From positions 1-14,257 of the forward strand of contig VXPR01000134.1 in the NCBI GenBank assembly GCA_009839405.1: a stretch of 14,257 nt of DNA, in the 5' to 3' direction. Made by a program: the position numbers and the translations under genes. Positions 1 to 7,590 of the stretch are shown piece by piece. This stretch comes from Gammaproteobacteria bacterium. GTDB lineage: Bacteria > Pseudomonadota > Gammaproteobacteria > Pseudomonadales > Azotimanducaceae. Each line of letters begins with the position of its first letter. The first letter of the stretch is position 1. Below the pieces are notes generated by a model. It was not told the DNA's origin and did not search any database. It worked only from the letters and a program-made list of their open reading frames with translations.

Positions 1-2
1 TC

Positions 3-1304
3 ATCGTCAACATGGGCGTCAACGCCACCTACGGCTACGAGATCACGAGCATGAAAGAGATGCTCGACATGAACTACGACGCCTACTTCGTCGGCACCGG
101 TGCCCCGCGCGGACGCGACCTGGACCTGCCCGGCCGCAAGGAAGTGGACGAGCACATCTCCATCGGCATCGACTGGCTTTCCTCGGTGGCCTTCGGCCAC
201 ACCACGTCCATCTCCGGCAAGGTCATCGTCATGGGCGGCGGCAACACGGCGATGGACTGCTGCCGCACCTCCCAGCGCCTGGGCGCCGAGCGGGTGACGG
301 TGGTGGTTCGCTCCGGCTTCGAGGTGATGAAGGCCTCGGAGTGGGAGAAGGAAGACGCGATGGCGGAGGGCATCCCCATCATCAACAACCGCCCGCCGAA
401 GGAATTCGTGCACGAGAACGGCAAGCTCAAGGGCATCGTCTTCGAATGCGTCAAGCCGGTGGAAGGCGAGAATGGCCGGCTGAAGTACGTCCCCACCGGC
501 GAGCCGGACGTGTTCATGGAATGCGATCACGTGCTCATGGCCATCGGCCAGGAGAACCACTGCCCGTGGATCGAGCGCGACATCGGCCTCGAGTTCGACA
601 AGTGGGATTGCCCCATCCTCGACGAAGACACGCTGCAGTCCACCAATCCGAAGGTGTTTTTCGGCGGCGATTCGGCGTTCGGCCCGGAGAACATCATCTG
701 GGCTTCGGCACACGCCCACAAAGCCGCCATCTCCATGCACCTTTTCTGCCAGGGCAAGGACCTGAAGGCCGACCGCCCCCCCGAAGGCGTCAATCTCATC
801 AGCCAGAAGATGGGCGTGCATCAATGGAGCTACGACGCCGAGCACGACCCCTCGGCGCGCTTCATCGTCCCCCACGCCAACCGCACCAAGTCGCTCGACA
901 ACATCAAGATCGAGGTGGAACTCGGATTCGACAAGGACTTGGGCCTGCAGGAGGCGCAGCGCTGCCTCAACTGCGACGTGCAGACGGTGTTCACCGAGAA
1001 GCTCTGCATCGAATGCGATGCTTGCGTGGACATCTGCCCGATGGATTGCATCACCTTCACCGAGAACGAGGAGGAGGAGCGCCTGCGCACCAACTTGATG
1101 GCGCCGGCGGACAACACCGAGCAAGACCTCTACGTCTCCGACATCCTCGCAACCACGGGCCGCGTCATGGTGAAGGACGAGGATGTCTGCCTGCACTGCG
1201 GCCTGTGCGCAGAACGCTGTCCCACCAACGCCTGGGACATGCAAAAGTCCATCGTCCATATTCCGCAGCTCGGATCGTTCGCGGAGCCGATTGCCGCTGG
1301 CTAA
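3..1304 (+). CDS. 2-oxoacid oxidoreductase FAD/Fe-S NAD(P)H subunit (KorC/GltD-like), 5' partial
   Basis: The reading frame is open to the left window edge, so the N-terminus is missing, including the first FAD-binding glycine motif. Counting from the Met at base 12, a pyridine-nucleotide Rossmann motif GGGNTAMD lies at about 75-82. A C-terminal FAD-site motif (GGDSAFGPENIIWASAHAHK) lies at about 218-237. A CLNC motif lies at 318-321. Two [4Fe-4S] ferredoxin motifs follow: CIECDACVDICP (Cys 332, 335, 338, 342) and CLHCGLCAERCP (Cys 393, 396, 399, 403). This is the architecture of the glutamate-synthase small-subunit/NADPH:ferredoxin oxidoreductase family with a ferredoxin tail. It sits 27 bp ahead of the alpha and beta subunits of a 2-oxoacid oxidoreductase. 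By analogy with KorC of Thauera/Azoarcus, it probably passes electrons from the oxidoreductase to NAD(P)+. The family is clear from sequence; substrate and cofactor preference are inference. Confidence 0.88.
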   Translation: MVNMGVNATYGYEITSMKEMLDMNYDAYFVGTGAPRGRDLDLPGRKEVDEHISIGIDWLSSVAFGHTTSISGKVIVMGGGNTAMDCCRTSQRLGAERVTVVVRSGFEVMKASEWEKEDAMAEGIPIINNRPPKEFVHENGKLKGIVFECVKPVEGENGRLKYVPTGEPDVFMECDHVLMAIGQENHCPWIERDIGLEFDKWDCPILDEDTLQSTNPKVFFGGDSAFGPENIIWASAHAHKAAISMHLFCQGKDLKADRPPEGVNLISQKMGVHQWSYDAEHDPSARFIVPHANRTKSLDNIKIEVELGFDKDLGLQEAQRCLNCDVQTVFTEKLCIECDACVDICPMDCITFTENEEEERLRTNLMAPADNTEQDLYVSDILATTGRVMVKDEDVCLHCGLCAERCPTNAWDMQKSIVHIPQLGSFAEPIAAG

Positions 1305-1319
1305 CGCCGGCCAATGACC

Positions 1320-1325
1320 GGAGGG
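1320..1325 (+). promoter_or_regulatory. Shine-Dalgarno site that decides the alpha-subunit start
   Basis: GGAGGG lies 6 bases before a GTG at 1332, which is ideal spacing. The in-frame ATG at 1314 lies upstream of this site and has no ribosome-binding sequence of its own. The GTG is therefore the more likely start. Confidence 0.6.
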
Positions 1326-1331
1326 TCCCAC

Positions 1332-3164
1332 GTGACCACCTACAACGACTTCGTCATCCGCTTCGCCAACGTCAATGGCTCGGGCTCTGCCTCCGCCAAC
1401 GGCATGTTCGCCAAGGCACTGTTCCGCATGGGTATCCCGGTGGCGACGCGCAACATCTTCCCCTCCAACATCGAGGGGCTGCCGACGTGGTTTGAGGTGC
1501 GGGTGTCGGAGCGCGGCTATCTCGGTCGCCGCGAGGGCATCGACATCATGGTGGCCATGAACGCGGAGACGTTCGAGGAGGACATCGCCTCCATCGTCCC
1601 CGGCGGATACCTCGTGTACGACAACTCCAAGGAACTGCGCCCCAACTTCCGCAGGGACGACATCAACCTGGTCGGCATTCCCATTTCGCAGCTCGTGCTG
1701 CCGGAGTTCCCGAATCCCAAGCACCGGGCGCTGTTCAAGAACATCGTCTATCTCGGCGCCTTGTCGGCCCTTCTCCACATCGACTTCGAGATCATCAAGG
1801 GCATGGTGTCGGCGCAGTTCAAGGGCAAGGACGAGCTCATCGCGCCGAACATCCACGCGATGGAACTCGGCCGCTCCTATGCCCGCGAGTATCTTGAGTG
1901 CCCGCTGCCGATTCAGGTGCGCCATTCCGACGCGGTGGGCGACCGCATCATGATCGACGGCAACGCCGCCGCTGCCATCGGCGCGATCTACGGCGGCGCG
2001 ACGGTGTGCGCGTGGTATCCCATCACGCCTTCCACGTCGCTGGCCGAGGCGTTCGAGCAGCATTGCGCTCGGCTGCGGGTGGATCCGGAGACGGGCGAGC
2101 GCCGCTACGCCATCATTCAGGCCGAAGACGAGCTCGCGGCGATGGGCATCGTCATCGGCGCTGGCTGGAACGGCGCGAGGTCGTTCACCGCCACCAGCGG
2201 CCCCGGCGTGTCGCTGATGACGGAGTTCCTTGGGCTTGCGTACTTCGCCGAGATTCCCGCCGTGCTTTGGGACATCCAGCGCGCCGGGCCTTCCACCGGC
2301 ATGCCGACGCGCACGCAGCAGGGCGATCTCGTCTCGTCCGCATACGCCTCCCACGGCGACACCCGCCACCCGCTCATGTTCCCGTCGACGCCGCGGGAGT
2401 GCTTCGAGTTTGGTGCCGACGCTCTGGACCTCGCCGACCGCCTCCAGACCCCCATCATCGTGATGAGCGATCTGGAACTCGGCATGAACGACAACCTCTC
2501 CGAGCCCTTCACCTGGGACGACTCGCGGCGCTACGACCGCGGCAAGGTGCTGACGGAGGAAGACCTCGATGATGTCGAGCGCTTCAGCCGCTACCTCGAC
2601 GTGGACGGCGATGGCGTCGGCTACCGCACGCTGCCCGGCACCCACGCGGAGAAGGGCGCCTTCTTCACCCGCGGCACCTCCCGCGACGAGCACGCCACCT
2701 ACACCGAGCAGCCGGAGCACTACATCAAGAACATGGATCGTCTGCTCCTGAAGTGGGAAACGGCGCGCCAACTCGTGCCGAAGGCCGAGATCGAGGCGCA
2801 CGGTCGCCGCGCCGGCATTCTCTACTACGGCACCACCGCCGCGCCCATGCAGGAAGCGCTGGACCGGCTCGCCGAAGACGGCGTGCAGCTCGACACCATG
2901 CGCATTCGCGGCTTCCCGTTCGGCAACGAGGTGCGCGAGTTCATCGACAGCCACGAAATCCTGTTCCTTGCAGAGCAGAACCGCGACGCGCAGATGAAGT
3001 CCCTGCTCGTGAACGACTTGGAACTGGACCCCGCCAGCATCATCCCGGTGCTCTACTACGGCGGCTTCTCCATCTCGGCCGACACCATCCACCAGCAGGT
3101 GCTCGACTACTACGTCGGCAACAACCTGCCCCGGCTCGATGAAGTGCAGGAGGTGAGCTCATGA
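1332..3164 (+). CDS. 2-oxoacid:acceptor oxidoreductase, fused gamma-alpha subunit (KorA-like)
   Basis: Catalytic subunit of a TPP-dependent 2-oxoacid oxidoreductase, which decarboxylates a 2-oxoacid (likely 2-oxoglutarate) to the acyl-CoA. The protein has 610 residues from the GTG start. Residues about 5-190 are the gamma domain (IRFANVNGSGSASANG, then SNIEGLPTWFEVRVSERGYL). After that comes the alpha pyrimidine-binding domain with YPITPST (229-235), the ATSGPG loop (about 287-292) and RAGPSTGMPTRTQQGDL (from about 317). The gamma-alpha fusion is the usual KorA form and fits a size near 67 kDa. An in-frame ATG at 1314 would add six residues but has no ribosome-binding site. The gene follows the flavin subunit by 27 bp, and its stop overlaps the start of the beta subunit gene (ATGA), so the two are translationally coupled. 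2-Oxoglutarate specificity is inference; pyruvate or a branched-chain 2-oxoacid is possible. Confidence 0.9.
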   Translation: MTTYNDFVIRFANVNGSGSASANGMFAKALFRMGIPVATRNIFPSNIEGLPTWFEVRVSERGYLGRREGIDIMVAMNAETFEEDIASIVPGGYLVYDNSKELRPNFRRDDINLVGIPISQLVLPEFPNPKHRALFKNIVYLGALSALLHIDFEIIKGMVSAQFKGKDELIAPNIHAMELGRSYAREYLECPLPIQVRHSDAVGDRIMIDGNAAAAIGAIYGGATVCAWYPITPSTSLAEAFEQHCARLRVDPETGERRYAIIQAEDELAAMGIVIGAGWNGARSFTATSGPGVSLMTEFLGLAYFAEIPAVLWDIQRAGPSTGMPTRTQQGDLVSSAYASHGDTRHPLMFPSTPRECFEFGADALDLADRLQTPIIVMSDLELGMNDNLSEPFTWDDSRRYDRGKVLTEEDLDDVERFSRYLDVDGDGVGYRTLPGTHAEKGAFFTRGTSRDEHATYTEQPEHYIKNMDRLLLKWETARQLVPKAEIEAHGRRAGILYYGTTAAPMQEALDRLAEDGVQLDTMRIRGFPFGNEVREFIDSHEILFLAEQNRDAQMKSLLVNDLELDPASIIPVLYYGGFSISADTIHQQVLDYYVGNNLPRLDEVQEVSS

Positions 3165-4216
3165 CCTTCGTTGCCAAGCCCCGGACCCACCATCCGCTGC
3201 TCCAGGTCAACGACCTCGGACTGACCCGCCGCGACTACGAGGGCTCCGTCTCGACGCTTTGCGCCGGCTGCGGCCACGATTCGGTTTCCGCCGCCGTGGT
3301 GCAGGCATGTGCGGAACTCGCGCTGCCGCCGCACAAGTTCGCCAAGGTGTCCGGCATCGGCTGCTCGTCCAAGACGCCGAGTTACTTCCTCGGCAACTCG
3401 CATGGTTTCAACTCGGTGCACGGGCGCATGCCGTCGGTGGCGACCGGGGCGAACCTCGCCAACCGAGAGCTGTATTGCATCGGCGTTTCCGGCGACGGTG
3501 ACAGCGCCAGCATCGGCATCGGCCAGTTCGCGCACATCGTCCGCCGCCGCATCAACATGCTGTACTTGGTGGACAACAACGGCACCTACGGCCTCACCAA
3601 GGGCCAGTTCTCGGCCACCAACGACCGGGGTTCCACCAGCAAGAAGGGCGTGCCAAACCTTTACGAGCCCATCGACATGATCTCGATGGCGCTGCAGATC
3701 GGCGCCAGCTTCGTCGCCCGCAGCTTCTCCGGCGACAAGCGTCAGCTCGTGCCGCTCATCAAGGCTGGCCTGCTGCACGAAGGCTTCGCCTTCATCGACG
3801 TGATCTCGCCTTGCGTAGCCTTCAACAACCACAACGGCTCCACCAAGAGCTACGACTACATCCGCGCCCACTCCGGCAGCGTGGTGGACGCCGACCTCAT
3901 TGCTCCACACGACGAAATCACCGTGGACTACGACCCCGGCGCCAGCGAAGACGTGGACATGCCCGACGGCTCCACCTTGCGCCTGCGCAAGCTGGCCCAC
4001 GACTACAACCCCCACGACCGCGTCCAGGCCCTGCACTACGTCCAGCGCGCCCAGGAGGAAGGCGAGTTCGTCACGGGCCTTCTCTACGTGGACCCGACAG
4101 CCAGCGATTGCCACGAAATCCTCGGCACCACACAAACCCCGCTGAACGCTTTGGGAGAGGATGAGCTCTGCCCTGGCAATGCTGCCCTCGAGGGAGTCAA
4201 CGCCTCGTTCCGGTAG
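3161..4216 (+). CDS. 2-oxoacid:acceptor oxidoreductase, beta subunit (KorB-like)
   Basis: Beta subunit that binds TPP diphosphate and a [4Fe-4S] cluster. Four cysteines at the family's cluster positions are visible: CAGCGHD (34 and 37), GIGCSSK (68) and ISPCVAFNNH (218). The TPP/Mg motif starts with GDGDSASIGIG at 111 and ends at LVDNN (136-140), followed by GTYGLTKGQFS. A strong Shine-Dalgarno AGGAGGTG (3148-3155) precedes the ATG, which overlaps the alpha-subunit stop. The length of 351 aa is slightly over that of typical KorB, with an Asp/His-rich C-terminal tail. With the two upstream genes it forms a complete three-subunit enzyme that could work as a 2-oxoglutarate:NAD(P)+ oxidoreductase beside or instead of 2-oxoglutarate dehydrogenase. 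Confidence 0.92.
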   Translation: MTFVAKPRTHHPLLQVNDLGLTRRDYEGSVSTLCAGCGHDSVSAAVVQACAELALPPHKFAKVSGIGCSSKTPSYFLGNSHGFNSVHGRMPSVATGANLANRELYCIGVSGDGDSASIGIGQFAHIVRRRINMLYLVDNNGTYGLTKGQFSATNDRGSTSKKGVPNLYEPIDMISMALQIGASFVARSFSGDKRQLVPLIKAGLLHEGFAFIDVISPCVAFNNHNGSTKSYDYIRAHSGSVVDADLIAPHDEITVDYDPGASEDVDMPDGSTLRLRKLAHDYNPHDRVQALHYVQRAQEEGEFVTGLLYVDPTASDCHEILGTTQTPLNALGEDELCPGNAALEGVNASFR

Positions 4217-4223
4217 TTCCCGT

Positions 4224-5678
4224 ATGGCACATGCCTGGCGTCCCATAGACGATTACGAGGTCGAGCCGTCGGAGCTGGCGGACGGAGAGCTTGCTGCGCT
4301 CGCCGGCGTATGGGTTGAGCAGAAGGTCACGATCGGAGAGACCGTGGACCTAGAGAAGTTCACCGAACGCTTGAAGCGAGAGTGGGCAATCGAAACGGGC
4401 CTCATCGAGCGTCTCTACACCTTGGATCGCGGCATCACGGAGACCCTCATTGAAAACGGGATCAACGCCGCCCTGCTGAGCCACCGTGTCTCCAACGCAG
4501 AAGAGACCGTGGCGCTCATCACAGACCAGGAAAGCGCGATTGACAGCGTCTTCGATTTCGTGAAGCGTGTTCGACCCCTGTCGACCAGCTACATCAGGGA
4601 ACTGCACGCCCAGTTCACGCAAAATCAAGACTTCGCCGAGGGTCGGGATCCGTTCGGCCATGCAACGCGTATCCCGTTGATCAAGGGCGACTACAAGAAC
4701 CGCCCCAACAACCCGACGCTGACCGATGGCGGTTCGCACGAGTACTGCCCGCCAGAGCATGTTGCCGCCGAGATGGACCGCTTGATCGAAATGCATCTCG
4801 AGCACCACGAGCGCGAGGTGGCGCCAGAGGTGGAGGCGGCATGGCTGCACCACCGGTTTGTCCAGATCCATCCGTTCCAGGATGGCAATGGCCGCGTTGC
4901 TCGGGCATTGGCCACGATGGTGTTCCTAAGGGCGGATTGGTTGCCGCTCGTTGTGCGCGACAGCGGCCGCAGCGGTTACATTGGGGCTCTGGAAAAGGCG
5001 GACAACGGAGACTTGGCGCCGCTCGTTTCGTACTTCGCCGGCCTTCAGAAGCGGGAATTCATCGCCGCCGTCAGCTTGGCGAAGGAACTGGCTCAGGCGG
5101 AACGGGTGAATGCCCGGGTGGCGGCGATCGGCGAGCGGTTCAAGCGTCGTCGCGACTCGCTGGCGGAAGAGTGGCGTCGTGCCGAGTTGGTCGCCGCGAA
5201 ACTTCAGGGGGTGGCACGACTCCGGCTTGAGGAAGTGTGTGAGGGCTTGGACCAGGCGCTTGGACCCGAGAGCGGCTTTCAGACCTTTGTGGACGACGAG
5301 TCCAACGACGGGAACAGAAGCCACTTCTTCCAACGTCAGGTGATCTACACGGCCAAGAAACTAAATTACTACGCCAACACGCGCCACTATCGGTCGTGGG
5401 TTCGACTGGTGGTCAAGGACGGCAGCCAGAGCGACGTCCTCTTCTCGTTCCATGCCATTGGCCACGAGTTCCGCGGGGTCCTGGCCTGCACCGCCACCGG
5501 TTTCCACCGAGTGCCCACTGACGACGGACGCCAACCCGAAGGAGAGGCGACGCTGTGCGACGAGGTCTTCCAGATCAACTACCTTGAAGGCACGGGCGAG
5601 ATCGAGCAACGATTTCGCAACTGGCTAGAGAGCGCCATCGAGCGTGGCCTCGCATGGTGGGAGTCAACCGCCTTGTAG
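4224..5678 (+). CDS. Fic domain-containing protein (probable AMP transferase)
   Basis: Fic proteins usually transfer AMP, or another phosphate-containing group, from a nucleotide to a target hydroxyl. The signature HPFQDGNGRVAR is complete at about residues 216-227, including the catalytic His, the Asp for Mg and the GNGR phosphate-binding residues. An upstream Fic-family N-terminal segment (KREWAIETGLIERLYTLDRG) and the HEYCPPEHVAAEMDRL segment are also typical. TLIENG near residue 74 resembles, but does not match exactly, the (S/T)xxxE(G/N) inhibitory helix. About 200 residues follow the Fic core, first charged helices and then a basic/aromatic domain I do not recognise. Total length is 484 aa. 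ATG 4224 lies 7 bases after the KorB stop without its own Shine-Dalgarno. An in-frame ATG at 4161 inside korB would add 21 residues that are not Fic-like. I prefer 4224 from where recognisable homology begins. Confidence 0.88.
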   Translation: MAHAWRPIDDYEVEPSELADGELAALAGVWVEQKVTIGETVDLEKFTERLKREWAIETGLIERLYTLDRGITETLIENGINAALLSHRVSNAEETVALITDQESAIDSVFDFVKRVRPLSTSYIRELHAQFTQNQDFAEGRDPFGHATRIPLIKGDYKNRPNNPTLTDGGSHEYCPPEHVAAEMDRLIEMHLEHHEREVAPEVEAAWLHHRFVQIHPFQDGNGRVARALATMVFLRADWLPLVVRDSGRSGYIGALEKADNGDLAPLVSYFAGLQKREFIAAVSLAKELAQAERVNARVAAIGERFKRRRDSLAEEWRRAELVAAKLQGVARLRLEEVCEGLDQALGPESGFQTFVDDESNDGNRSHFFQRQVIYTAKKLNYYANTRHYRSWVRLVVKDGSQSDVLFSFHAIGHEFRGVLACTATGFHRVPTDDGRQPEGEATLCDEVFQINYLEGTGEIEQRFRNWLESAIERGLAWWESTAL

Positions 5679-5720
5679 GTGGTTGGCAAAGCCAAGAAGC
5701 CAGCTACTCTCGGTGGAGCC

Positions 5721-6539
5721 ATGTCCCTGCCCTTGAGCGCCGAACAGCTTGGTGCCTTCGCCCGCAACGGCTTCCTGCATGTGCCGGGGTTGGTGCCGGA
5801 AGGCGAGCTTGTCGAGCCTGATCGCGACAGCCTGGAACTGATCGAACGCGGGGTGGCCGGGCCCTTTGGTGACAAGCGGTGGCGCTATCAGGAGGATCGG
5901 GAGAAGGGCAAGGAGCATTGCCTCTACCGCGTTAACGACCTTGCCGCAGCCGACATGCCGCCGAGCTTTCAGGTCTTGCTTGCGTATCCACGCCTCCTTG
6001 CTGCCATCCATCAGTTGGTGGACGGCGACGATTTCGCGGCGTCGGTGCATGCGCTGGTTTTCAAGCTGCCGCGCCACGGGGCTCCGGCGCGGTGGCATCA
6101 GGACCCGGTGAAGGTCTTCCGTTTCCCAGTGTTCAATGTGGACATCTACTTGGACGACGCCACCACCGACAATGCCTGCGTGCGTGCGTTTCCAGGCAGC
6201 CACCTCGCCGGGCACCACGACCCCGCTGAGTCACCGAACTTCATCGAGAGTTGGACGGGGGGCGGCGACGAGTCATGCGCCGGCGGCGCCGTCGCGATTC
6301 CTGCGAAGCGAGGCGACGTGATCTTTCACGCCACCACCTTGGTCCACGGTAGCCCGTGGAACCGCAGCGAGGATCTGAGGCGCACCATCTACTTCCACAT
6401 CGACCACCGCCGAGATGTAGAACTGGCTGGCGACCGCTGGCCCCAACACCAGTTTGCACAGGCTCGCGAAGTCACCGCCCGCGCCATCGCCATGCGGGCA
6501 GAGCAACGCCCCGAGGAACAGCCGTTCCCTTACGGTTGA
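5721..6539 (+). CDS. Phytanoyl-CoA dioxygenase (PhyH) family protein
   Basis: A predicted cytoplasmic Fe(II)/2-oxoglutarate-dependent oxygenase of 272 aa. The metal facial triad is visible: His126 and Asp128 in RWHQDP, and His209 in TTLVHGSPWNRS. The 2-oxoglutarate-anchoring Arg is 220 or 221 in EDLRRTIYFHID. VDIYLDDATTDNACVRAFPGSH is the usual PhyH core strand and loop. The N-terminus (LSAEQLGAFARNGFLHVPGL) is typical for the family at its very start, which supports ATG 5721 over an in-frame GTG at 5679. The start has only a weak, close GGTGGAG. The gene lies 42 bp behind the Fic gene and may be co-transcribed with it. The family hydroxylates many substrates (acyl-CoAs, osmolytes, natural products), and nothing here tells which. 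Confidence 0.87.
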   Translation: MSLPLSAEQLGAFARNGFLHVPGLVPEGELVEPDRDSLELIERGVAGPFGDKRWRYQEDREKGKEHCLYRVNDLAAADMPPSFQVLLAYPRLLAAIHQLVDGDDFAASVHALVFKLPRHGAPARWHQDPVKVFRFPVFNVDIYLDDATTDNACVRAFPGSHLAGHHDPAESPNFIESWTGGGDESCAGGAVAIPAKRGDVIFHATTLVHGSPWNRSEDLRRTIYFHIDHRRDVELAGDRWPQHQFAQAREVTARAIAMRAEQRPEEQPFPYG

Positions 6540-6562
6540 GCCGAGACTCTTTGGACGCGCAC

Positions 6563-6575
6563 CTTGCCCGGCAAG
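6563..6575. terminator. Short hairpin between convergent genes
   Basis: CTTGCC and GGCAAG flank a single C, giving a folded stem of about 5 bp with a CCG loop, in the 85-bp gap between the convergent oxygenase and dehydrogenase genes. Neither strand has a U-tract, so terminator function is only suggested by position. Confidence 0.22.
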
Positions 6576-6624
6576 CTGGCTTCAGCAGAGACCAGCGTGG
6601 CGGAAGGGTGCGCAGAACTCTCCT

Positions 6625-7476
6625 CTAGGGATCGTGCGTAAGCTCCGTGCCGTCGAAGTCCGCGACGATGCGGTCGAAACGGGCCCTGATGCGCTCCTCC
6701 GTGCTCGCGTGGGTGAAGATGTAGGCCTTGTTGCGGCGGATGCCGTTGAGCACGAGTTCGCCGATGCCGTCGATGCTGATGCCGCGGGAGAACAGCGCCG
6801 CCATTTCCTCCGCCCGGCGCTCCGCTTCGGCGCCGCCGCGTGGTCGGGGAGCGCCGTACTTGGCCGGGCGGTTGCGCCCCGATTGCAGGATGCGGGTGTC
6901 GACGATGTAGGGACACAGCGCCGACACGCCGACGCGGAACGGCGCGAGTTCCTCGCGGGTGGCTTCGGAGATGGCCACGACGGCGTACTTCGAGGCCGAG
7001 TACACCGAGCCGCCGGGATGGGTCCACATCCCCATGACCGAGGCGGTGTTGACGATGTGGCCATCGCCGCCGTCCTTCACGGTTTCCTTGATGATCGGCA
7101 CATACGCCCGCATTCCGTTGACGACGCCGTACAGGTTGACGCCGAGCACCCATTGCCAGTCCTGCTGCGTGGCCTCGTCGATGGGGCCGCCAGCGCCGAC
7201 GCCGGCGTTGTTGCAGACGATGTGGACACCGCCGAAGTCGTCCCGAACGCGGCTTGCGACCTCTTCCACCTGGACGGAGTCGCTCACGTCGCAGCGATAG
7301 CGACGGACATCGACGTTGGCGGTGTCGAACTCGGCATGGGACTTCGCGAGCGCCTCCTCTTCGACGTCGAGCATGGCCACATGCGCCCCGGCGCCGGCGA
7401 GCGCTCGCGTCATGCCGAGGCCGATACCGGACGCAGCGCCCGTCACCACCGCGACCTTGTTCTGAACCGTCTCCAT
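6625..7476 (-). CDS. Short-chain dehydrogenase/reductase (SDR family, NAD-type)
   Basis: A classical SDR oxidoreductase of 283 aa. The cofactor motif TGAASGIG lies at 12-19. Asp37 at the end of beta-2 (MLDVEE) favours NAD(H) over NADP(H). NNAG lies at 89-92. The catalytic tetrad is Asn114, Ser146 (NTAS), Tyr159 and Lys163 (YSASK). The C-terminal region is somewhat longer than the 250-aa family average and variable, which fits a substrate lid. The ATG is preceded by GGGAGG (complement of 7484-7489) at good spacing. The frame stays open far upstream, antisense to the next gene, but that part is not SDR-like. It is divergent from a thiolase-like gene, so it may act on a hydroxyacyl-CoA or related lipid intermediate; that substrate is a guess from context. 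Confidence 0.92.
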   Translation of the reverse strand: METVQNKVAVVTGAASGIGLGMTRALAGAGAHVAMLDVEEEALAKSHAEFDTANVDVRRYRCDVSDSVQVEEVASRVRDDFGGVHIVCNNAGVGAGGPIDEATQQDWQWVLGVNLYGVVNGMRAYVPIIKETVKDGGDGHIVNTASVMGMWTHPGGSVYSASKYAVVAISEATREELAPFRVGVSALCPYIVDTRILQSGRNRPAKYGAPRPRGGAEAERRAEEMAALFSRGISIDGIGELVLNGIRRNKAYIFTHASTEERIRARFDRIVADFDGTELTHDP

Positions 7477-7505
7477 CACCACACCTCCCGCGTTGCTTGT
7501 CGCAC

Positions 7506-7525
7506 ACGATGCTACGCCATCGTAG
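7506..7525. promoter_or_regulatory. Overlapping inverted repeats in the divergent promoter region
   Basis: In the 114-bp gap between the divergent SDR and thiolase-like genes, ACGATG (7506-7511) and CATCGT (7518-7523) form a perfect 6-bp inverted repeat with a 6-base spacer. CTACG (7512-7516) and CGTAG (7521-7525) form a second repeat that interlocks with it. The position, closer to the SDR start, fits an operator for a dimeric regulator acting on both genes. No regulator gene is in the window and no clear -35/-10 pair could be assigned. Confidence 0.35.
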
Positions 7526-7590
7526 GTTTGCGAAGTCGCTGCCGGTGCGATGTCTGGTAACTTGGTGGCATCGAAGAGGCGCGGTTTTCC

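Noticed and set aside
3110..4246. Minus-strand frame of 378 codons over korB
   Set aside because: It is a mirror of KorB with low-complexity Val/Gly/Ala composition, and no recognisable domain was seen.
6454..7560. Plus-strand frame of 368 codons antisense to the SDR
   Set aside because: The SDR frame has a full catalytic tetrad. This one is Asp/Val/Ala-rich with no domain pattern and starts inside the preceding gene.
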